A stretch of DNA of 64,000 nucleotides from Theristus sp. LFF4_11 (Eukaryota; Nematoda; Chromadorea; Monhysterida; Xyalidae). This document shows positions 41,025-53,300 of the stretch, one piece after another; position 1 is the stretch's first letter; the number at the start of each line of letters is the position of its first letter. The stretch spans positions 1 through 64,000 of the forward strand of contig JASANC010003616.1 of assembly GCA_030248135.1 (NCBI GenBank), written 5' to 3'. Both the position numbers and the translations under genes were made by a program. A model generated the notes under the pieces. That model did not search any database. It saw only the letters and a program-made list of their open reading frames with translations, and was not told where the DNA came from.

Positions 41025-41826
41025 CAGTCGAACTCAAGAAAATGTGGAATCAGCTGATTGGTCAGCCGAGGGGAGGCTGCTCACACTCCGCACCCTTCTT
41101 TTTTCGTGGGTCTGGATTCTATTGAAACGTGTTTCTTTTGAATGAATGTAAATTTCCAGCACCCTTTTCATGCTAAAAATAAGCTCAAAGGGTTGGAGAA
41201 CTGCGAAATTCAGATTTTTTTATTCAACAGCTCAAAACGCATTTTTTTATTGACGACGACGACGACGTCGTCGCTTAATTTTTTTGCGTGTGAACTGAAA
41301 GACAAAAGCCTGAAATGAGTGCGCTGTATAGCCAGCTGAAGGGGGTTTCATTCCTAGCTGACCGATCGACATGCGTCCGCAATTAAAAAAAATGCGTTCC
41401 GACTTCGCGGACGACGACGACACGACGACTTTGTTTTCATCTTTCGTTTTCACCGTTTTAAAGTTGTTTTTGGTAAGCTGCTGTGTTCATTTACTTGGTG
41501 CACGCAGCAAACCACGCACACAACGCACTCTTTTCAGGCTTTTGTCTTTCAGTTCACATGCAAAAATTAAGCGACGACGTCGTCGTCGCTTAAAACAAAA
41601 AAAAAATACATTTTGAGCTGTTGATTTAAAAAAAATTCTGAATTTTGCAGTTTCTAACATTTTTAGTTTATTTTTAGCATGAAAAGGGTGCTGGAAATTC
41701 ACACTCATTCAAAAGAAACACGTTTCAATAGAATCCAGATCCACGAAAAAAAGAAGGGTGCGGAGTGTGAGCAGCCTCCCCTCGGCCGACCAATCAGCTG
41801 ATTCAACATTTTATTGAGTTCGACTG
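41025..41826. mobile_element. 800-bp foldback element with CAGTCGAACTC termini
   Basis: The left arm starts CAGTCGAACTCAAGAAAATG and the right arm ends TTGAGTTCGACTG. The arms are inverted copies of each other for more than 250 bp, including a GACGACGTCGTCGCTT motif. TA flanks both ends, as for Tc1/mariner-type elements. Confidence 0.85.
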
Positions 41827-42315
41827 TAAATAAAAAGTGGAGAAGTTGACAAAAGCGTTTTGCTGAAAATTTTCAAGCTTCAAAAACAACTTCTTCAAAC
41901 TACAAAATGTACATTGGAAAAGATATCGTATATGCTACATAAGTTGTCTCGTTGTTGTTGTAGAGGGAACGCTTATTGGGTTTCTATTTTGAAAAGAAAA
42001 TGTGAAAACGTTTCAATCTTTATGTGGCAATTCAAAATAGCCGAAGTTATCCACGCATTGAGTCTCAGAACCAAAATAAAAGATAGTAGCCCCGTTTTCT
42101 CAGTGGCTTTTCGACCACACCTCTAGAACGCTAACGCTCGACTTGCTCCGTCGAACATAATAGTTTTCAACCAACTGGTCGGTCAGCCAGTTTTCACAGG
42201 TATCGTATCTCTCGAATTCGAATTTCAGTTTGGTTAAATCAAATCTTCTTTGTCATCATCATCACACTCTAAGCGGTGGACATCCGAAAAAAAAACCGCA
42301 GCGAAATTCACGAAA

Positions 42316-43977
42316 ATGAAGACCGCAGTTCTAGATCGTCAGCTGCTAAACAGTGTAAGTAGAAAAACGTTCTCTTTCATTGAAACATTCAAAAATGTTA
42401 AAATTCAAAAGAACCGTGAAAACCAGAACAGTAAATCGACATTTTCGCACAGCACGGTACACCACACCACCGTTGACTGCGGCGGTGACGTACAGTATGG
42501 CCGAATAAATAAGGCAGCCCATCAAAGCGGGATCAGTCGCAAACTACGAGTTGTCTTTTTCAAAAATGCCAACATAACTCCTAATCATGTGTTCAAGGGA
42601 GAAAGAATGAACAGAATAGCACGAAGAATTTATTAGTCCAAAAAACGCGTCAAATTTGGCAGACAATTTGGTTTCTGAACGTTTTTTTTCTTTCATTTAA
42701 ATTTTGCGCGCTCCTTGCACCCTGAAAAAAGCTGCCATGTTTACTCGGTGATTCCGTACTAACAATGGTAGGGATTGTGTACCGTGGTGTGCGGGTATGT
42801 TTCAAAAACAACTAAACAATAAGGAGTGACAAAATTACTTCATTTGCGTTCATCTTCTGCAGCGCCTCCAACCGGACAACGTCCGCAAGCGATGCCACCA
42901 CGGCGTCTTGGCGGTGCCCGCACCGCGACCGGAGATCAGCAAAAAGCAGACCGTCGTTTGCGAACACGGAACATTGTTTGCGCCAAAGGTGAATTCTATT
43001 TTCGGACATGGTTCGCCAGAAATTGCACTGTTCCCGCGGTTACAATGTGTTTCCACTGCATTTTATGACTGGTAAAAAAGGAAAGGCAAAAATTCGAATC
43101 AAATCCCACCATGTTTTTTTTCATTCTATTCTGCTGGCGGAACAACGCCTCTCCCACATTTCTCACAGTCAATACCGCCAAGACCGCCCGCGGCGCTTCC
43201 GCCACTGATCAAAGGTGACCTCGCACGAGAACAGCAGCCGGCCGAAGACGGCCTGCCGCCAAGAGCGGCGGCGGTGAAGCAACGTGGCCCGTTGGTGCTG
43301 GTCAGCGGACAAGAGCGGCCGGTCAATGACGGCGCGGTGCCGATGACGTCCGAGCGGGCGCGCATCTTGTCCGGCGGGCCGTCGCGACCGCCCGTTCTCA
43401 ATCCGTATCTGTTGACGCAACGGACGCCGACGGAGTCGACGGCGGTTGGTTGTTGTGTGCGGCTTGTTGACAGCATTTCATTCGGGTGACCGTTTCTGAA
43501 TCGTAATGAATGTTTTTGAGCGGTCACACGCCCGCGGAAGCTGTTTGAAAAAAAAACAAACTCGGGGTCTAGGCGGGACCGACCGACCCGTGAGTGCTCT
43601 GATTGGCGGCGTCTGTTTCCACTCTTGCTTTTTTTATCTCGTCTGTTGCTTTTTGCAATTTGCACATTACTTTCAGAAGAGCGAAAATGTCAAAGATGTT
43701 TTCGCGCGATTGTGCTGAAATAAGTTTTAGAAAATGTCAAAGATAACAGTTTTTTTCTGAAATCTGCTTTTTTATGTTTTTTCTATTAAAACTAATAAAC
43801 ATAAAATTTATAAAAGTGTTAAAAACTTTCCATAATTGCAAAGTCATAAACCGAAAAACGTTTTTTTTCGCACCGCAGGCGGCATCGCATAGACTTCGCG
43901 TGCTCGAATTGAAGCCGACCATCGCTAAAAGTGGCCCCGAGTATTCGTCGACGCACTGCTTTGAGGGTGCCGAATGA
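42316..43977 (+). CDS. Unrecognised proline/arginine-rich protein, 179 aa
   Basis: Four exons, 42316-42354, 42863-42988, 43169-43444 and 43879-43977, each a whole number of codons, join at phase 0 with clear CAG acceptors and end in TGA. The product starts MKTAVLDRQLLNS. It has a Cys/His pair (KRCHHGVLAV ... VVCEHGTLF), a proline-rich SIPPRPPAALPPL stretch, a long low-complexity middle and the tail STHCFEGAE. There is no signal peptide or membrane segment. No family is recognised. Third-position GC is high, as in neighbouring real exons, which is the main support. Phase-0 introns throughout make exon skipping harmless to the frame. It converges with IFT122, whose stop is 399 bp downstream. 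Confidence 0.6.
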
Positions 43978-44375
43978 AGAAAGAATTAAGATTGACCACT
44001 GATTGCTGATTTTTTGTCAATTCAGGTGATATACGCGATATGTGATATGGTGTGTTTGTGGTTGTTGTCCGAGCCGACTCTTGAGCATAGTTTTTCTTAT
44101 TATCAATCAATCATAGGTATTCAGTGTGTATGCATTACAAATCACTCGATCCATTCAATTAATATATCGAAAGCCACATGTCAATCAAACATATAAAGCA
44201 TAACAATGAATGAAATTGTTAAAATTGTGCAATTCAAACATTGAAATTCAGTCCACAGGGTGGCGCAGTAGATGCTGAATAGTTGCATCATGCTAGTCAG
44301 ACCAACCAGTGATGATCGCATTATCATTCAACCAATCAGCGGGTTGTTGCACCACATAATTTCACGCTTCACTTT

Positions 44376-47300
44376 TCACACGTGCACTTCGTCTTCCTCT
44401 TCTTCCTCGTCACCGCCCCTCAATTGCGCGCTGTCCTTCGAGCGACAAAACGGACATCGATTGTCTTGCAGTACGGCCAATTCGAAGTCGTCGGTGTGAA
44501 AGAGCTAGAAGAAACCGATGCAAATCACAGGCAGTCAGCTGATTGGTTGTACAAGTGCAAATAGGGCACGTTGATTGGTCCTAGCAGCTCGACGGAACGC
44601 CAATCAGCATGCCGGATTTTTTACAGGTTGACTGTACGTCCAACTAGTTCATTGTTGGCGGAGTTCAAGCGGGAAACTTCAATTAAAATGTCAAAAAATT
44701 GAATAATTTAAATTTCGCGCCCAAAAATAGGACATGGTCGGGTTGGACTACATGTACCGTAACCTGTAAAATGAAACAAATCCCCGATGTTTTTTTCAGT
44801 GGAAACTGAAAGTGCAGTGGAAAAAGTTGCACGCCAAACAAATTTATGAAGCAGATCACCAACTCGATTGCAGCTGTTGCACTTTGAGACGGAAATCTCG
44901 GGAATGATGTTCTTGTAGTAGTGGCACTTCAGCGGGGGCGGCCAATCGCAAATGATGACGTCAGTTTTGTTGAATGACATCAGCGTGGCGCGGTCGACGA
45001 TGATTGGCTCCGCCTTGCTCGGGCCCTGCTATGGAATCAAGGTTCGTTTTTTTAGGAAAAGACAGTCGCTCTGAATAATTGACCCGTGCCTATGGCCCGG
45101 TATTACAAAACAGTACTGCTTAATTTGTTAATTTTCTGTTGAAACTTAACTGATGTGCCAACCAAAGAAGTATGTACCTTCAGATTTCCGAAACCGGGAG
45201 AGCTACAAATTAAAAAAAACTGCAAAAAATAATGCGCAACCTCAACGTTTCGTCGTGACATGAACTTATCAGCAACACTAACGTCCTCTACCAGCGGCGG
45301 CTCAGCATTAATCAGGTCCCGTGCTTCGTCGTCGCTGATACCGTCGGCGACTTCGAATCGAACCAGCGGTAGAATGTCTGAGCAAACAAGCGCATTTGGT
45401 ACCTCCTACTTCTAATCTACATTGGATGGTTAATAATGGGGTTTTACAATGCTTTTTATCAGTCGTCAATAGAATCTGCACACTTTCGCGGTGCAAATGC
45501 ACCAAAAATATCACTCCAGTCTCCAACCATAATTAAACGGCAAAAAACTAGAGTTTGTAGCTTTTTTTATTTCTTCCTAACGCCAGGTAATTTCAAGCAC
45601 TGACCGGCAGAACAATTTCGCTAATAAACCGGTACAACGCTTAACATTTCGTTGCGACAACCACTGGTTACTCAACAAAACTACGTTCGGATAGTTTCGT
45701 TTCCGCCAGTAAACATGAGAAAATTGCTGACACACAGAGCACAATCATCGGTCGATCCCGCTCACCGAACGAAATGAACGAAAAGACGAACGGCGTCCTG
45801 CAGTGTATGCAGACGTTGCCGTTGCTCGGCGGCGTTTGTCCCGTGCCACCACCGGCATTCGGCACCACCAACGGGTTCGAGACGCCGCAGCGGTAGCACA
45901 TCGGCAGCAGATCCTCGTTGTCGTGGAACGGTTTCGCGCGAATCGTGATGCAGCCGAGTTCGATCACCTTGTTTTTTGTTGAAATTTTAGGCATGGTTTC
46001 TAGCCAGGGCTGACCTAGAGAAGCGTACAGAACGCCCGTCGAGTCGAGCGCCCATCGAGTTTTTCCTTCTGTCGTTAAGTGCCTGCCCACCGCTCGGCGG
46101 GGCTCGATCCCCCGAACGCACAGACAACGAGTCTAACGCGCTACCACCAGGCCACGCGCTATCACCTGTTCGAAGCGAGCGGGCGCGCGCAACTTCTGTA
46201 GGCGTTCGTACGCGTGACGCGCCAGGCGGTACGCACCGAGCACGTTGCCTTGTTTCGCCAGTGTGTAGAGGATGCCGCTGAAAAAAAACACATAGAATTG
46301 GAAACGGGCGGGAGCAGTCGGAATTGGCTGAGCTCGAAGTGAGCGTTGAGGATTTTTTGGGCACTGATTTTGGAAGTATCTTACATGATGAGCAAATAGT
46401 TTTTTTTTGATACCGGTAGACGGCTCTTCACATACAATAGTAGGTATTAATAGTCAATAGTAATCTCTTACATGCAGTTTAACTCTGAATTATAGGAAAT
46501 CAGCGGATTGGTTGGTGATTACGGTATGCATGTTTTCTGTGCAGGAATTGCTGTGGGGTGAAGTTTAGTTTGCACTGGAAAGCACGCATACCGTAAGTAC
46601 GGCTGATTCTCTACAATATAGAGTTCGACTGTAGTCAATAGTAATCTCTTACTTAGTCAAGATACACGAATCGTCTCTTTGCAGCAGGCATTTCTTGCAA
46701 ACCAGCGAAAACCGAACAGTCAGTCAAAAAATAACAAAAATTCACTGTGTCAACGATTGCTTACACCAGCGACACGCGCTGTGGTATGCCGGGCAGTGAG
46801 TTGATGTGGTTCAATGTGAAACGGGCAATGTTCAACAGTGCCTCCGGTTGATAGGACGTGAATGGCTCCGCCTGAAAGTTGGCACGTCACCTTTGAACAT
46901 GCTGAGATTTGTTTATTTGTTTTTGACAAACAAAAACATCAAACTGACCAAATATCGGTGTATTGCGTGATAGGCGTAATAGATTTCGGCGTGTAATTGA
47001 CTGCTTTGGAATTTCGCCATAAAGTGTTGCTCATTCTCTGGTTCTTCTGGAAAAAGATCATAGAAATTTTTACGGAAATGCTCCTATTCGAAAAGTTCCA
47101 ATTGAAATTGGTCCAACGTTACTAACCCTTGGCTCGTTCCAGGTACTGCATGCTCAGCATCCAGTGATAATAGCCAGCATCAGTGAAACGTGACTCTTTG
47201 ACGGCGTTCTCCGTCAGTTGCTCCAAGACCCTGAGTGCCTCCTTCTGGTGGCCGGCTTTGTGGTATGCTGAAAACCGCGGTGTGACGCCCAGAATTTTCA

Positions 47301-50300
47301 ACATTCCATTTCGTCATCAACTCTAAACAGCAAAAACAAAAGCATCATTGTGCACTATAACGCACATCGCTGCGCCTCTTCGAAACGATCGTTTTCAGCC
47401 AACCAACGAGCGTAAGGTAGGTAGACGTCGTTGCGAAACTGTGCGTTACGGTTGCAGAGTGCGAATGCCTGAGCGCCGAAATTTTCGATGATAAGAAAAC
47501 CAAAAAAAACAAGCACATTGAGCAAACAACACGCAGCGGACACAACGCGCGTATTAAAGGCGCATTCATGAATTAAGGTGCATTCATGAAACAGTTTTTA
47601 GTGACGCGCTGCTGTATTGAACCATAGCTACATACGCAGTCACTAAATATTGCTTTATGAAAGCCCCTTAAGTTGTCAATAAAAGTTGTGTGACACATTT
47701 CTCCAAGTCGCCAATATTATGCCAGAATTACGTATGGTTTCATCAGTGTTCAATGTTGCAATGTTCCGTTCCACACACAATAATAATGACACCCAAATCG
47801 TTGTTCGCATTCACCTCGTCCCACAGCTGCGCATGCACGTACATCTGCATCAGCGAGTTCAGATCGTTCAAATTCGTGTAGATTTCGGCGGCCATACTGA
47901 ACTCCTTCGAGTCGACGAAATAGCGCGCGATCGTCTTCAGCGGACCAATTTCGGTGTTGTCCAGTTTACGCGACAAACTGATCAACCTGAGAAAAGCGCG
48001 ACACATTTACCGGTGTTGTTGTGGTTGTTGGGGATTTTAGGCGATGTTTTTAGCTACGCGGCTAACCCAGAAAAGCGTACAGAACGCCGTCGAATATGGC
48101 GTTTTTTTCTAGTTTTTCTCTGTCATTAAGTGCTTTCACACTCCTCGGCGGGACTTGATCCCCCAAACGCAAAGATAAGAAAGTGCTACCACCTAGGCCA
48201 CGAAAGTGAAATGTGAAGCGGACGGTTTTATCAACGTAGATCATTCGGTCTTACTTCAAATTCAGACAAAGGATCCATCAGAAAAATGAAGGAAAATGAA
48301 ATAAGTTAAGAAACCAGAACGATTGCAACAATCTTTTTTGTGTCGTCTGCACTGATCGTGTCAAGACCGAGTGTATTAGTTTGTGTATTATTTGACATAA
48401 AAGTTCAGTAAAGTGAACATTCGTCCCTCTCTCGTGGCGAGGGCATTGATTCACTGGACAATCAATTGTCCATTCATCCGCACAACAAATCACCGGAGTT
48501 TCGTACCTGGTACTTCTGAATGGAACCGCTGGGTGTGTAAGGGAGCGGGCTACAACTACTAATGCAAATAATGACAAATAAATGAGTGAACTCTTGGGAA
48601 ACGGACATGTCCAAGAACTTGTTCGCGACCATCAACTCGATCGCCCGGTCGTAGTCGCCAGCGCTCATATACATCTCGGCCGCAGTGCACACGTCGTTGC
48701 TGTTCTCCGCCCACGTCGCCCGTTTCCGGATCAGCGCCTTCTGCGTATCGCCAGTGACGCTTGATAGGAGTTGCTGGAATTAAAAAAATTGTTTTTTAAT
48801 TTATTATTATTTTTTGCTTAAATAGTCGAAACTTGCAGCAATACTAAAAACGTTTCAGGCAATATGGGTCGTTCACACAACAATGTCATAAGATTGGAGA
48901 TCGTGACTCAGGCGTGCTTACCGTAGCCGATGTTGAAACGTCCCACCTTACGCATTATTCCTAAATTTCTAAACTTCCGATCTTCTCAACTTCTAAATTA
49001 TTTTAATTCCAAAAAAATAAATATGATGACCTGCGCCTGGTCGAACATTCTCAAGTCGGTGAACATATCGAGCGCCTTCTGTTCCTCGTGCGCCTCTTGG
49101 TAGAGCGCTGCAGCTTCGGCGAAATTTCCGTCGTACGCGAGTATGTCGGCCAAATACACTTGCTCGTTGCCCTCGTTTCGTTTTTGGCGTTGCTGTGTTT
49201 GTTGTCACGAAAAGTGTTCAGGTGTACAGGTGCAGGGTGCACATTGTTCGGAATGTTGGCATTGAAAAACACCATGAGTCACAAGTCAACACGGAATCCG
49301 ACGTTGTTAGATACAGGTCCCACAGTGGCCGTATAGGTCTACAGGTTTGCCAGTTGACTATTATTACCTCAATATCGTAAATCAGCTGAAGCAGTTTCGA
49401 GTTTCGAATCCGGTGAAACGCTTTTTTCGCCGTGTCCAGATGGAAATGATGCAACGCTGTCATGGCAAGCATGTGCCAGTCGGATTCGGTCGCGCCAAGA
49501 CAGGCGAGCTCGTACGCTTCCCTAAAAAAGTTTTTTTCTATTTATTGATTTAAAAAAAATTGTTTAGTTTTTTACGTTCAATGAAAATGAATTCGTCCTA
49601 ACCGGAACATGTTTCGCTCTAGATACTGATAGAGTTGATTGGACAACGGAACTTCGAGTGACGTCATCGCGTACAGATGTAGACAGAAGACGCGCTTGCC
49701 GGAGAAGCCAACAACGAAGCCCTGATATACAACAAAACACAATGACAACTCCACTAAACTGGTACTTACTACAAGAAAAGATTGAAAAAAAAACTTGAAA
49801 AATTGCAACAGTCTCTAGTTTCACACCTGCATTCGCTGTTGATAGGCGACGAAATCGCGTGCCTTGATGCTCAACGCGCCGTTGCCCGAGAAACACAGTA
49901 GATCCTTGTTGTAACTGTTCCACGCGACGCTGTTCGCACTGGGCTCCTGCAAAACGAAATCGACGGTTGCAGTCAAACGCCCAAAAGAGAAGACAACACA
50001 CGTGTAACGCCTATATATGGCCTATTTTTTTAAACGTGTCCCACTGAAATGACGTCATGTGCCACAAAACATGCGCTTGTCGTTCACAGCAAACCAGACT
50101 TTCTGTTTAGCCGATTTCTTCCCGTAAACAAATGGTGAATGTCGAATCAGTCACACCAAACTGAAATTTTAGTGCCTGTACTTTGACAAACGGGCGTTTT
50201 TAAATAAAATGACGTCACGTTAGTCCGGACACGTTTGAATAAATCCACAATACTTCAAACTGTGCGAAACTCGGAAAACTCGATCAAACCTGATAGAGCA

Positions 50301-53300
50301 GTTCGGCAGTTTTAATGTCGTACACCATGCAGACAGCGTGCTCGTCCACTACGGCCAGCTTGCGTCGGTCGACGCTGATGTCCAGACAGCGGACGGACGA
50401 CTTGATTTGCAGCATCTTCACCGCGAACGGATTATCGACGAAGATCTTTTGAACCTTGAATAGGTTCAGTTCAGTTTGAGTTTTATTTTCGCACTGAAGT
50501 GTGTATGATGGACTAACGCACAGTTACAGCCCAACCGCAGTTGTTGGGTACACTGCCTAATACAAGAATACAACGAAGGTTGCAAAGACATGCATTCAGA
50601 ATAATTGAATAATTTCTTGTGCTACATTTGTAGTTGTAATTACAGTCGAACTCAATAATGTGTGGAATCAGCTGATTGGTCGGCCGAGGGGAGGCTGCTC
50701 ACACTCCGCACCCTTCTTTTTTCGTGGATCTGGATTCTATTGAAACGTGTTTCTTTTGAATGAGTGTGAATTTCCAGCACCCTTTTCATGCTCAAAATAA
50801 ACTGAAAATGTTAGAGACTGCAAAATTCAGAATTTTTTTCAAATCAACAGCTCAAAATGTATTTTTTTTTGTTTAATGACGACGACGACGTCGTCGCTTA
50901 ATTTTTGCGTGTGAACTGAAAAACAAAAGCCTGAAAGGAGTGCGCTGGGTATGGTTTGCTGCGTGCACCAAGTAAATGAACCCAGCAGTTTACCAAAAAC
51001 AACTTGCAAACGGTGAAAATGAAGGATGAAAATACAATTGTAACAACAATACAATGAATACCTCTCCATTCTTCAGTCCAACCAAGATCGATTCACGGCC
51101 TGACGGCCCGCCAATCACTTTGATGTAGCGGATTAGCGCGTCCAGTACCCATTCTCTGATCTTCAAACCGCGGAAATCGTAACACTGTAGACGTTTCTCC
51201 TAGAAATGAACAGAAAACGGTCAATGGTAGCTCAAAGGAATGAAATATCTATTATTGTGAAAAAAAACAGTGACAGAGCAACTGACTTGACATAAAATCA
51301 AATGCTGCGAGCAGACGACCAGCAAACTGCAGTCGAAGTTCTCTTGAATGCGCTCAATAATTCGATACTCGAGGTGTTCATTCTCGCGTTCGCCAGATAT
51401 TTGCCGATAAATGTTCACTCTGTCCGACAGTTGAATCTTAAAGTACGATTTTGGGATATAAACAGATCATTTAATTTAAAATTGATCAGACAATTTTTTT
51501 AAACACACACTCACCGCTAGTCTATGGTGGTACACCGCAACTTTTCGCACGAGATCTTTGCACTTGATGCGCGCTGAAAATGGGAGCCACCGAATGTCTT
51601 TGGAGTAACACACACCAGTTCCAATTGCAGGTCTTCAAAACGACACTTTTTACAAACCTCTCATATCCCTCGCTAAATCCTGCACAACAACGTCGGTCAT
51701 ATTTTCGCGGTACGCGTAACGCTCCTTGTGCAGTCCGTGAACGGTGCTGAACATCAGCTGGTAGCAGGCTACGGTGCCGTCTTGGCTGCCGACCACCTAA
51801 ACAATGACACTGCAAGAAGTTATACAAGATACATCAGGTGTCGCCTGCAAGAAACCTGAAGCTCATGACGTTAGACGATGTTTTTAGCCAAGGGCTAACC
51901 AAGAAAAGCGTACAGAACGCCGTCGAGTAGGGCGCCCATCGAGTTTTCTCTGTCATTAAGTGCCCATACACCCCTTGGCGCGGCTCGATCCCCCGAGCGC
52001 ACAGACAACTAGTCTAACGCGCTACCACCAGGCTGACTTGTAGCTTACCACGTATTGCGAGCGAGGCCGCGTCGTGACCGTCCAGACCCAGTTCTCCATT
52101 TGACAGATCGTGCCGAGAAACGTGCCCTCGCGGCTGTGCAAGCTCAGCTGGCGATTTGAGCCTCCCAACAGCAGAAAGTCACCGATCGAGAAATGGCCAA
52201 GCGCGCACGGATCGTAGCTCAAGTCGATCTCTTTCGTCAACTATTAAACACATGAAAATCGTTTGAGAAGAAGAGAACTTTTGTTCAAATGAGATCAATT
52301 GAGAGAGAACAAATTGTTGCTATTGTTCAGATAATGCCAGCTAATTCAACTATTTACTTCAACCAAAGATAGTTCCTCCAACCGAACCGCCTTTCCTTCA
52401 ATGTCGAAGAAAGCCAGTTTACGATGCCAGCTTGCAGCGACGAGCACGTAATTTGCATTTGATAATGCTGCGTCGACACTAAACATGGAAAACAGTTTTG
52501 TATAACCAGGTGCGACTTTATGAAGCTTCACTAAACTTACTCAGAGTCACGTGACGCACTTGCATTTCGGGCTGGTGCAGTCAAGTCGTTTCTAAAAAAA
52601 CTTTCTGCAGTTGTCTAACGCCATATCCAATGCAATCTTCGTTCATTCAAAGCAAGATTAACAGTTGTAACCTCATTTGGCTGAAGGACACTCGCCAAAC
52701 CGGCGAGTTGCCGCCGACTTCGATCAGATTCCGTTCGTCATTGTTATTCTGAAATAAAGTGAATATCGTTTTCAAAAATTTCTAAATTTTTTTACAAATT
52801 TTTTATACAAACAACAAAAAAACTCAACCGATGCACTGCGCACGCTGACCGTGCCGTTGTCAAGTCCGAGCGCAAAATACTGACCGTCGGGCGCCCACGC
52901 GCATGAGCAGATACGACTGGAGACTTTCTGTTTCGACACGCTTTTCTGCGACAGCATCCAAATGCCTGGAAGAAATTATGGAAATAGGCGAAACTTAAGA
53001 TGGTTCCAGTTTTCTAAACCAACCCAAATGGTTTCCAGATTGCAGATAATCCAAATTTTACCCCCTCCCCCTACCGAACCACAACAATGCAAAAATCCAG
53101 TCCAGTCCCCGTGCAATTCTGCTCTTGAACAATGAACTGAATGAAACAAATTAAAAAAAAAGAATTCCTGCCACGAAAACTTCAATCCCATTTTTCTCCA
53201 AAATCTCCCAGGATAAATCGCTTTTGAAACTATTACTCCTGACATGAATACATAAAAATGAAAAAAGCTACCAAAGTCGTTGACAGCCGAGCTGATCAGT

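Noticed and set aside
51797..52048. A second SINE-made intron in IFT122
   Set aside because: The SINE fills most of the intron, but about 70 bp of other sequence lies at the 3' end and no target duplication spans the splice sites.
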